Shown here one piece after another: positions 30,201 to 40,060 of a DNA stretch of 64,000 nt. This DNA comes from Rhynchonema sp. JSB1_4. Taxonomy: Eukaryota > Nematoda > Chromadorea > Monhysterida > Xyalidae. The position numbers were made by a program, and so were the translations under genes. The notes beneath the pieces are model-generated. The model saw only the letters and a program-made list of their open reading frames with translations. It made no database searches and was not told where the DNA came from. How positions within the stretch are numbered: the stretch's first letter is position 1; each line of letters begins with the position of its first letter. Location of the stretch: assembly GCA_030248065.1 (NCBI GenBank), contig JASAMV010002558.1, positions 62,001 to 126,000 of the forward strand. The letters run 5' to 3'.

Positions 30201-33200
30201 GTACAGTACATCGGCCACTTTCGCCACTGTTTTCCGAATGAAACATTGCGCGGCGGCCTCGTAATGCCGAGCGGCGCGATTCAGACTCAACGGTGATGAC
30301 AACCAGCTGGTGCGAACATGAGCCAGTTCTTTAATGCCTTCCTCCGTGCGGTTGGCCTGGAAACCGAATGCCGTGAAGAAGGTTTGAGATACTGTGTACT
30401 TTGACCTGTGTCAAGCTTGGTGATGGGATCGATTAGGTGTACGTGGGCAGCTGATCTTTTGATCTTTTACTGATACGACCGCAGCAATCATCGAGCTGCA
30501 TGGACTGCGTAGATCATCAAGTTTGACACCGACCCTTGTAAAATAAGCGAATGCGGCTCACTTCCAACAGTTGACATGCTTTCGACCATTTGGGATGCTG
30601 AGCTGGACCGCTTCGTAGCCCGCCCTAAAAATGGGCAACTTTTTCAAATTACGTTCAAAAACAAATGAAAAACATAAAGGCCGACCAATTAATTTGGTAA
30701 ACTCCCTCCTCTGAGTGACAAAGAGCGGGACTGTGCATTTTTTATCCCCCGGCAGAATTAACGGCAGGGTGAAACTGCATATCGAGGACCATGCTACACG
30801 CAGAAGGGCTTCAGTATTGAAGAGGTTGTACTGCATGCACTCACTTTTCCCTCGCTCATCACAGCCAGCATATCAGCCAGACACGACAATGTCCTTGCGG
30901 TCACGCCACTGTCCCCACAAGTCAATGCAATGTGATCCAATGCTTGCAACATCACCAAATCAATGTCATCATGGTGCGCTGCCAACAACGCTGGTTGCAC
31001 ACTAGCGTGGCGTTGGTGCAATAGAATGTCACGCACGAAGCACGTGTAGAAGTTGAGGTGTGCATGTCTGAAGGCACCTGACACAGATGAAAATCTTGCG
31101 GGTGTAAATCCCGGGCTTCGTTTGATCACAAAACTTCGAACAACGATATGCAAAATAATGACGGTTTAGATTTCAAGCAGCGTTGACGTTTTCAGGTCAA
31201 ACGTCCAAGATCAAACTTGGTTTACTAACAGGACTTTGCTGTCGCGCTTGTTCAAATCCTCGGTGCGAGGGAAAGGCAAAACTACTTTATGAAAATCTTT
31301 CCAAAAAAATAATAATGTGTTTTCATTGCAACAGAACAAATGTCAATTACACATGCCTCTGTACAGTACCGGGTGCAATTCTAGGCTGAAAGTTGAAGTC
31401 GCGTGCACGCGCGTGCGAAACAGTGCAAAGTATAGGCAAAAGTCGAAGTAACTTCGCGTGCACGCGAAGTTTTGCGCGTGCGCTGCCTATGTTTTAGCAC
31501 TAAGAAGTCGCGTGCACGCGACTTTCAGCCTAGAACTGCACCCGGAACTGTACCTTTCGACGTCAAACGCGCTCGTAGCATCCGAATCCGAACTGACATT
31601 GACTTCATTTTCGAATAACTGTTTGTTCACCAATGGTGATTGCAAATCGAGCATTCGTGAAGCGATTATTTGCTGATATGTTTGACTCAAATGTTGGTCA
31701 TTGGCGAGGTAGTGGAATTGGCGGCAGTTTCGGAGCAACACTGAAAGCATAGCTGATGTCCGACTGTCGTCTAATCCTCTTATAGTGGAATGTTGGACAG
31801 GGACTGTGCGTTTTCGCCAACACGACTGGGCAGATGAAGCAATTACGACACATTTGACGTTGTAACCAGAAGATTTATGTCTGAAAAGGTTGCGTTTAAT
31901 GTGTGTGACAAAACTGACCGCATTTCGTTTTGAACCGACTCAAATTCGACCAAAGCGCTTCGCGCGCGCGTGGCATCAGATTCAACACATTCACTCGATT
32001 CTCTGTCTTATTCGAACCGCCATAGAGTCCGGCCCGTTCGCCCTGAACGAATGCGTCACGACTCACATCACGGCAGGTCGGCAGCAGAAAATCGAAGTAG
32101 AGCGACAGCTGAAGCGATCTTGGTGATTGGTTGCGCTTATTTTTTAGAAAAAATTGGCGCGCCCCTCCCCCCAACTCCACAGTGTTCGTAATAAACAGTC
32201 AATGGATCTGGTTCAAACTTGCCAAACCTTTTGAATTTGTGCAATGTGTTGATTTGGTTGCCCGTTTCGACCTGTTTCCACCCATTGGCTGTGCACCAGG
32301 TCAGCGGCAGTGCGACTGCACCAAATGGCCACGTGATACAAAGGATACACGCTATGACCCCGATATGGCTGGATGGTCGCCCATATGCGGTGAAATCATT
32401 GTGACGAAACATGCCGAATTTGGATCAACTCACTATAAACAGGGTGTAGACCGCACGAATAACCGACCTTCAATCCCAACGCTCCTGAATCTACACCCAA
32501 GTAGGTGCAACAACTGAGCGGGTAGACAGAATGCAATCGAAGTAGTGATTCGGCGACAGCGGATGAGAAATACATCAGTGAACAGACAAGGGGTACTGTG
32601 GATTCGGGTTGATCGGGGAGCGAGCATTGACCGAGTTGGGTTGCATCACCGCGGTAGAGTATGTCGTGCACGCCCTTCTGGAATGAATTGATGTTTGAGC
32701 AATGATTTCGGCTCAGCTGTTCAGTAGCGTTGACATGATGACACTTTTGAATGCCACAACACATTTCACATATTCAACTCGCACATGAGCGGCGTCACAG
32801 TGCCCAGTGATTCTAGATAGAAATTTTCGTGCCAATCAACCACCTCTAACGGCTGCACAGTGGTCCAAATTTTCGTATAGTTTACTTTTAAGCACTGATT
32901 TCCATCCTACCGATATGCATCACAATAACCGAGTACATCTTTGGCCGGCATTCTGCGACCGGATAGCACAAACCTGCGCATCAACTTTGAAGACTCCATG
33001 TTGTTGCGCAAATGTGATCGAAGCCGGCAGTCCATAAACAATGATGTCACTTGGCCCATCATCAGCTATGAAATCGGAATGGTCATCTTCCAGGGAAATG
33101 TACCAATCGCAACTGCAGACATAGACTCCGGATGCATTGTGAGCAGCAGCCAATTTGTTCGTCACCAGATTATAGTTGTGCAACAGCAGATTGATGGGCA

Positions 33201-33895
33201 GCAGACAACCCGTTTCGGTCACGTGACTGTCCCCGAGCGCCAGAAACGCCATGCCGCGAGGATCAGGTGGAAAATCGGAGCCCTGGAAAAAACGAAGCAC
33301 GTCTTTCTTTGGAAGCAGCCTTTGGTTGATTTTTTATATTTTTTTGTCACCACATCGGATTATTCATCGTTACCTATCGCTTCACGCATAGAGTCCACTA
33401 CAAAGAGGATAGACTGTACGCATCACCAGGATCATGAACATCGTTATGACTTTCAAACCGAATCACTCAACAAGGAGACCCCCAATTTTTCCTCACCATA
33501 TAGCAAATCAGCCATTTTTCGTCGGTGAATATATCGGGGTTGAGCACGGTGTGTCCGCGTTTCGCACACAAATGTTCAGCCACAAGCAACAACGCATTCA
33601 GCATTGCACCACCGCTGCCGAGATCCGGAGTTGGATCGGCGCAGACCAGGACCACGGCATTCGATGGAAACGCCCCCTTTCGTTGCAAACGATCCAGTTC
33701 TGCAATATTTGACGAGGAAGGCACACTGTAAGGAAGGTACTACACTGTAAATTCTTCAAAACAGGTGGTGCTTCGACAACGAAAACGACATGCATCAAAT
33801 ATTGGACCATTTTGAAACAGAATTCTACCTTTCTGCAGGATGTCGCATTTTTGTGTTTCATCGAAACGACACACGAATATGATGGCCGACCACAT
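27238..33895 (-). CDS. FCSK: L-fucose kinase
   Basis: Salvage enzyme phosphorylating L-fucose with ATP to fucose-1-phosphate, on the way to GDP-fucose; cytosolic in other animals. Seventeen exons on the minus strand: 33895-33829, 33699-33497, 33282-32974, 32677-32468, 32108-31936, 31880-31554, 31067-30845, 30624-30562, 30356-30210, 29909-29745, 29505-29364, 29301-29155, 29085-28991, 28515-28306, 27940-27817, 27601-27452, 27362-27238. Phase is continuous over 959 codons. The N-terminal pyrophosphorylase-like domain shows [12 protein letters not shown] and [10 protein letters not shown]. The C-terminal GHMP kinase domain shows [13 protein letters not shown], the ATP-binding [10 protein letters not shown] at about 29160-29065, [12 protein letters not shown], and a terminal [12 protein letters not shown]. 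It is shorter than the roughly 1080-residue vertebrate enzyme, mostly because the middle beta-helix-like stretch is compact. Start ATG 33895 begins the expected WSAIIFVC strand. Confidence 0.95.
28764..28946 (+). mobile_element. Miniature non-autonomous Helitron
   Basis: Starts TCTATACTACTAAAA directly after an A and ends CTAG directly before a T, as expected for Helitron insertion between A and T with 5' TC and 3' CTRR. The 3' end has a short hairpin, ACGGGTCCCGT, just upstream of CTAG. At 183 bp it encodes nothing and must depend on a helicase supplied in trans. It sits in a fucokinase intron and includes a G12 run and a GTAT microsatellite near the 5' end. Confidence 0.7.
29945..30115. repeat. 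Dispersed GTGCACCAGGTCATCG element
   Basis: Fucokinase intron copy in inverted orientation (GATGATGACCTGGTGCACC), followed by CTGTCTGTGAGAGAGCAGG. One of a family of roughly 80-200 bp intronic repeats; other copies near 13231-13330, 14860-15070, 17815-17900, 18280-18360, 32258-32340 and 58780-58850. Confidence 0.55.
30410..30536. mobile_element. Short inverted-repeat element of the TCAAACTTGATGATCGG family
   Basis: A fucokinase intron carries GTGTCAAGCTTGGTGATG near 30411 and the inverted ATCATCAAGTTTGACACC near 30511-30528, with no coding capacity between. Related single ends occur in introns elsewhere in the window. Confidence 0.5.
31365..31549. mobile_element. Foldback MITE at a fucokinase splice donor
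   Basis: 185-bp palindromic element with matching termini, AGTACCGGGTGCAATTCTAG on the left and the near-complement on the right, and internal CGCGTGCACGCG repeats. It is flanked by GTAC on both sides (31361-31364 and 31550-31553), a probable 4-bp target-site duplication. On the minus strand the right-hand GTAC is also the first four bases of the fucokinase intron after the exon ending at 31554. Confidence 0.75.
32258..32340. repeat. Dispersed GTGCACCAGGTCATCG element
   Basis: A copy in a fucokinase intron, reading GTTTCGACCTGTTTCCACCC, then TGTGCACCAGGTCAGCGGCA and AATGGCCACGTGA. It defines the fuller consensus of the family. Confidence 0.55.
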
Positions 33896-34320
33896 TGCTG
33901 TTGTTTGAAAATTGAGGCTTAGGTTCGCTGCTATGCTTTTGAGGAAAATAAAGCGCTGGTCAGATTTTTGATGAGGTGGCGGAGGGCGGCCAGACAGAGA
34001 GCGCAAATAGTGAACTGCTGATCGCTGGCTTGACAACAAAATCACCAGCAACAACAAGATAACGAGCTTCTGGTCTCCGACTGGGTGCGTGCCCAGACAT
34101 ATTGCCTTGATACCGCAGACACGGACTTGGTGCTGCCTGCCGGGTGTAGGTCATGTTTGCAGACTAGAAATGGAAGATAATCTCAACACTACAATTAGAA
34201 GATCACAATATCACACTATCACTCAAATATCACGTGGCACATACAATACACACACCAATAATAAAATCACAATTCGCAACACATTTACAGGCCAACACAT
34301 TCACGCTAATGCACAAATTC
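33896..34320. other. Upstream region of the fucokinase gene
   Basis: Contains the presumed minus-strand promoter and 5' UTR. No TATA-like box could be fixed with confidence and no other gene is seen. Confidence 0.4.
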
Positions 34321-35259
34321 ACTCCGTTATACTCTTGTATTCTACATTCATTCTGGTATTTGCTTCGGATAAACCTTAGTGGTTTTTTGACGGACGTCTG
34401 CGAGGTACGATCCTCGTGGCTCAGCGCGTGCCAAGCGCGTGCGGCCCAAGAAAGATGAAGGAAGAAAGAAAGTGAAGAGTAGGTGAAGGAAGTGAAGAAA
34501 TTGATGAAGCCGGAGCCGAAAGTAGCGAAGTTTTTGACCGGCAAACCTTTGCAGCCTGTCAAGTTGTGCCAGGTAAAGGACAAAAAGCAGATTGAGTCCC
34601 CCCAGAAGACGTCGGCTGAGGTACCTGAAGAACACGCTCCCATGTCCCCAATTCCGAATCCCACTCCTGACCCATGTGTCGTGTTGTTCGGCATTGCGTG
34701 TGAAGAGTCAGATGTCGGACACGACACCGACGTTGTTGCCGATGAAGTGTGAAGAGGAAGAGGTGCAATGGATTGTGTGGCCGTGCGGGGAGAAGACGAA
34801 GGGAAAGAAGGGGAAGAGAAAGAAGATGAAGGGAAAGAAAAAGGAAAAGTAAAGGAAAAGGCAAGGAACAACAGAAGAAGACACCAGAAACGGGACAGAC
34901 AAAAACGAACAAAAGTGTGCGACGTGGCGCCATGACCGCAACCAACCACGAACACAAACCGATGACGTTGCTATTCGAATGTGCCACGTCGAAAACGACC
35001 GATGTGAAGAAAGCAATAGTGGCGCGAGGTCGAGGTGTCAAGAAGAAGAGGGATAAAATCGTTAGAGCTCGGGTTTGGATGTATTTAGGCAACAGACAAT
35101 AGTGTGATTTGGTGAGCGTGATTTCCGCCAATTTCGTCTGTAGATCACCCTTATTTTCTTCAAATAGGCTCCCTTGGCGGGGGAGGAGTGTATTACTCCG
35201 TTATACTCTTGTATTCTACATTCATTCTGGTATTTGCTACGGATAAACCTTAGTGGTTT
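34321..35259. repeat. Segment bounded by 65-bp direct repeats
   Basis: The 65-bp sequences at 34321-34385 and 35195-35259 (beginning ACTCCGTTATACTCTTGTAT) differ at one position. The 0.8 kb between them is purine-rich on the plus strand and yields Lys/Glu-rich open frames (for example 34483-34752) broken by stops, with no family recognised. It could be a degraded mobile element with short terminal direct repeats or a local duplication. Confidence 0.5.
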
Positions 35260-35480
35260 AATTATAGTGGATATTTTGGAACGCGATTTTGGTCCCCAAT
35301 CTGACGTTAACCTCCTGATTGCAACCCTACATGGTGGAAATTCTTTATTGTGACAGAACATGTGTTACAGAGTGATTATCGCATATGAAATTGCCCCGTG
35401 GGATTGACCTATCGATTCTCTTCCAATTCGTTTTTCTATTTTTATACCGTTTTGAGCTAAAAATCTTATTCTGGACCTTT
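35260..35480. other. Unremarkable spacer
   Basis: About 220 bp of AT-rich DNA between the direct-repeat segment and the GC-rich repeat mosaic. Nothing recognised. Confidence 0.5.
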
Positions 35481-38400
35481 GGTTGGGTGACAGCACTGTA
35501 GTGGCTGGGGGGGGATGGGGGGGATTCCCCCTAGCTAAGGGCTATCTACCGTAAAAACCTAAATAGAAGGGGGCTCTATTAATTCACTGACCGACTGACC
35601 CCATTTTGGGGAGGCTCTATTACGGGGGGTGGGGGGCTCTATTCCGGCATTCCGGGGGGCCTCTATTAATTCACTGACCCGAACCTGAAAAATTGTTCCC
35701 AGAAATACCCCCAAAAACCCCTAAAAATGGGTTTGAAAGGATGTTTTTTCCGTGCCGGGAAGACTCATTACAAATAAAACGGATTAAACGGATTAACCGG
35801 ATTAAACGGATTTTCCCGCTCTGGGGGGAAGACTCATTACAAATAACCCGGATTAAACGGATTAAACGGATTTTCCGGATTAAACGGATTCTGGCGTGCT
35901 GGGGGGAAGACTCATTACGGATTGAAAAATAAAACGGATTAAACGGAATCCCTTGCTATTTCAGGCACAAGAGGTGGAGATGAAGGAATAGAAAAAGAAA
36001 TTTCACGCGGCCGTCTGCTGGCGACTGGCGAGGCGAGGCAACCGATTTTCATTGTGTGCTGCGGTCCTGTGCGTCTGCGTCAGTCGGGGAGGCGGTGGTC
36101 GGTCAACACAACATCAACAACAAGACCAACACATCGCGATCCAACAATTTGTGTCGACCACCAATGGATCAAAACGGTCGGTTACCAATCGGTCAGCTGA
36201 TGTACGGTAAGAACGTGCAAAAACCTAAATACCACCCCCGGAATAGAGTCCCCCAAAAAGGGTCAGTGAATTAATAGAGCCCCCCGGAGTAGAGCCTCCC
36301 CCCAAAGTAAAATCCCCCGCCCATACCCATACCAGTGTTGGAGGTGGGGGGGGTTTGGGGGGTAGCCCCCCCCAGTACAGTAGGTATCCCCCCTCGCCTT
36401 GTACAGTAGGTATCCTCCCCAATGTTTGGCATGGTACAGTAGGTATCCCCCCCGATTTTCACCCCGGTACCGTAGGTATCCCCCCCGATTTTGCCCCAAA
36501 AGTGCCAATTTTGACCAAAATGGCCAAAATTAGTGTAAAATCAGTGGTTTTTGCCTCAAATTACCCAAAATTCGCGCGCTACGCGCGCAAATACTGCGTT
36601 TTCACACGATTCCACACATAATAAACACATTAAAAATTTGCACCCCAAAACCTAACCCCCCCCCCCAACCCCCCCAAACACCCCCTAGGTACATAACCCC
36701 CCAGGCCATCGGCTCTGGTACAGTAGGTATTCCCCCTCTCCGAGCGCGGCACAGTAGGTATCCCCCCTCCAGAGTACCTCCAACACTGCCCCATACCAGT
36801 GTAGCTCCCGGGGGGAGGGGGAGGGGGTCCCTCCCTCGGGTACGCTATCTCCCCCTCAGGTGGTACGTCACTATCCCCCCCTATCTCCCCCAATTTTTTC
36901 CACAAAGGGGCAAAAAATAGGTCAAATTTTCCACCTCAAAAAGTGACTTTTTCTTGAATTTGGGCCTTCCCCCCTTCCCCCCTCGGGGGCAGTGTAGTTC
37001 CTGGTCCGGAGGGGGAGATAGCGGACCAGCGGACCCCCCGTTTTTTTCGGAGGGAGAGATAGTGTACCCCCGAGGGAGGAATGGGAGGGCGAAGACCCAA
37101 ATTCAGGAAAAAGTCACTGTTTGAGGTAGAAAATTTGACCGATTTTCAGCTCTTTTTGGAAAAAATTCTTCATAAAAAGGGGTATTTTGGTGACTTTTAA
37201 CAACATTGACCTAAAAATCACACATTTTCCGCCTAAAAATGCCCATTTTAGGCCTAGAAATGCCTATTTTGGGCAAAAATTGGGGAGATAGTGTACCCGG
37301 AGGGGGAGATAGGGGGATAGTGTACCACCTGAGGCGGAGATAGCGTACCCGAGGGCAGGTAGTACTTGGCCAGGGTGTTGACGATAGATAGATTGGGACC
37401 CGAAATATGTTGACGATAGATAGATGACCCAAGTCCGAAATCTGGGGGGGGGGTCGACCCAAACTTGTTGACGATAGATAGATGGTGGGGCGGGGGGTCG
37501 CCAAAAATCAAGGTATATTATAGTGTACTAAGTAGGTAATAATGTGTGAATATTACTGAAAATGTACAAAGATCTACTAAATCCGCGCGTAGCGCGCGAT
37601 TTGTTGCCTATCTGGGGTAAAAAATACCGATTTTGAGTCAAAAATGTCAATTTTGGGTTCGAAATGTGTTGACGATAGATACATTGTTCCCAGAATTTGT
37701 TGACGATAGATAGATTTGCCCATAAGTGTTGACGATAGATAGATGAAATCAAAAAGTATTGACGATAGATCGATGAATTTCGGGGGGGGCACCCCCTCCC
37801 CCAAGTACTACCCTGCCCGAAAGGGGGACCCCCTCCCCCCAGGAACTACACTGCTCGGGGTTACGCTATCTCCCCCTCCGAAAAAAACGGGTCCGCTATC
37901 TCCCCATCCGCACTAGGAACTACACTGCCCCTGTACGGTGGGAACTACACTGCCCCATACAGTAGTGTATTGAGGCGTAATAGTTGTGCACAGCAGCGCT
38001 GTGGCTTGGTTGTTGTGGGGGCAGTGCTGCGGCTGGGGGTGGCCCCCCGCGGTGAGGTACAGTATCTCCCCCAGTAGTCTGGTAGTACGATATCTCCCCC
38101 AATTTCTCCGAAATTTCACCCCGAAAGTATCCTTTTTAGTCCCAAATGACCAAAAATCGGGTCAAAATCGACCAAAACTGCAAAAACTTGCGCGCTTCGC
38201 GCGATTTATGCACGTTTTACCCTATCAAATGCAATTCTCGCGAAAGTACTGTGGTACAGTATCTCCCTCAAAAATTTCGTCCCCCTTCCCCCTCCAAAAT
38301 TGGATTCCCCCTTAAATTCTGGCCATAGCACTGGTCCCCGGTGGGCAGTGTAGTGGCAGGCAAATGGTTGCAAGGTACCCTTGGGGGAAGTGGATCCAGA

Positions 38401-39130
38401 TGGTTGCAAGGTACCCCCTAACCAGCCTCCGGAAGGTTGCAAGGTACCCCTGAGGTCCAAAAAGGGTGTTTTTTGCATGCATTATACTGCAAACTTGGCC
38501 GAAAAGTTGGTACTTTTCTGCATTTTGGCCGAAAATTTGCCTAAAATACCTATTATATGGAGGCTTGCGCGCGGAGCGCGCGATTTTTGGGGTTTTGAGG
38601 TCGAAAAACACCCATTTTTGCATATAAAAACATAAGATACACTAACCGCCGCGACCAAGGTACACTAGTACACTAGCCGCCCAAAAAAGGCATCTTTTAG
38701 GCCTAAAATGGGCATTTTTAGGCCTAAAATGGGGGATTTTCAGGTCGATGTTGTCAAAAGTCGCCAAAATACCTGTTTTATGGAGATTTTTTCTGAAAAG
38801 GGCCAGAAATCGGTCAAATTTTCGACCTCAAAGAGTGACCTTTTCCTGAATTTAGCCTCAGCGTACAGTACCTCCCCTCAGAAGTAGCCACAGCACTGGT
38901 TGGAGTGGGGGAGGGGAGGGGGTGGGGCTACCCCCAGTACAGTGGGTATAGCCCCTCGCCTGCTACAGTAGGTATTCCCCTCCCCAATTTTTATCCCGGT
39001 ACAGTAGGAACCCCCAATTTTGACCCAACAGTACCCACCCACAAGGGAAATTAGTGTGCTAGTGTACTTTGGTCGGGGAAATCAGTGTACTTTCGGGAGT
39101 CGCCCAGGAACTACGCTGGACCTAACATGT
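35481..39130. repeat. Mosaic of short GC-rich minisatellite-like repeats
   Basis: Non-coding patchwork of degenerate units: CTCTATTCCGGGGG with AATTCACTGACC (35570-35690, 36230-36300), GTACAGTAGGTATCCCCCC (36370-36770, 38940-39010), GGGGGAGATAGTGTACCCCC (37015-37350), GTTGACGATAGATAGAT (7 copies, 37376-37775), GGAACTACACTGCCC (37840-37960), GGTTGCAAGGTACCC (38365-38460) and GGGAAGACTCATTAC (35756-35920). CG-rich hairpins such as GCGCGCTACGCGCGC (36574), GCGCGTAGCGCGC (37586), GCGCGCTTCGCGCG (38190) and GCGCGCGGAGCGCGC (38567) lie among them. Any open frames here are repeat translations. Confidence 0.8.
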
Positions 39131-39211
39131 TTTTGGCCTTGGGCGCCGCTGGTAGTTAAAACAAAAGCTCAATTGAGTAACATTGAAACTAAGTTATGGT
39201 TCTTGTTACAG

Positions 39212-39404
39212 CGGTCGAGATCCTGGCCGGCATTCTCGGCCACAGCAAACTGGGCGAGGCCGAGATTGAGCGCGAGGAGCACGTGCTTCTGCGTGAAATG
39301 GAGGAAATCGAACAGAACCATCAGGAGGTCGTCTTTGATCATCTGCACCAGTCCGCCTCTCAGGCACCCCGCTCGCACGCACCATCCTCGGACCGGTCGA
39401 AAAT
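39212..39404 (+). pseudogene. PMPCB: Isolated exon of mitochondrial processing peptidase beta, frameshifted
   Basis: After a good acceptor (CTTGTTACAG) the frame reads [20 protein letters not shown], then [29 protein letters not shown], which follows the M16-family beta subunit around LGEAEIERE and QEVVFDHLH. At about 39357-39362 the frame must shift by one base to continue the family sequence as [14 protein letters not shown] before the donor GTAAAG. In the original frame it ends SDRSKM and TAA. No other exon of this peptidase is recognised in the window. It is either a captured or duplicated gene fragment, or one exon of a long gene with a sequencing error. Confidence 0.75.
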
Positions 39405-40060
39405 GTAAAGTTGGTGAACTTTGACTGTTTATGTAGATTACATTACATTACAACTAAATGCCAACTTTCGCTTTCAGACGTGGTGCACGACACGTTATGC
39501 AACCTTGACAAGTCAGGCAACAACAACAGTCTGACACGATTGTCAGCAACTTGTCACCGCCGTCGGACTGAGATCACGGCCGAAAAAGATAAAAATTGGT
39601 TTTTAATTTGTTAATTAATTAGAATTATATTAGTAAATAAATTTATTTAATTTTTGTAATGGTGGTATATCCATTCTGAGCAGTTTGCTAACAAAATAAG
39701 TTAGCACAATAGATTTTTTTCAACTGGCAAGTTAGCAAACTGTCGAGGTGGACCAATCACTGTTTTCGGATAAGACTACGAATATTTTTATGAATAATTT
39801 TCGTGTTGATATATTTATGTAAATATAAAGGTAGGTAAGAAAGGTAGGAATAATAATAAGAATAATAATTTGTGCTCGTATTTTGTTTGTGCGTTGTTTA
39901 TTGTGCAGAAAAATGGAATAAAGTTTGGTAAAATGCAACTATGTTTTATTAACTTTATTGTGTTAAATTTCGCTCATTATTGGGACTACATATTCTTCGG
40001 TGTGCAGACTGAGCTCAGTTACTAATAAATGCAAGTTCTGCATGGCAGCAAATCCACAAA
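39405..40060. other. 5' flank of the MULE-USP gene
   Basis: Contains a small inverted repeat, CAGTTTGCTAAC at about 39679 facing GTTAGCAAACTG at about 39731, and a non-coding variant of the 20-mer ACTGTTTCGGATAAGACTAC at about 39758-39779. Terminal inverted repeats of a MULE could not be fixed by eye. Confidence 0.45.

Noticed and set aside
34230..34955. 241-codon minus-strand frame rich in Phe, Ser and Pro
   Set aside because: It is the complement of a purine-rich tract, and frames on both strands there lack known domains; treated as part of a decayed repeat segment.
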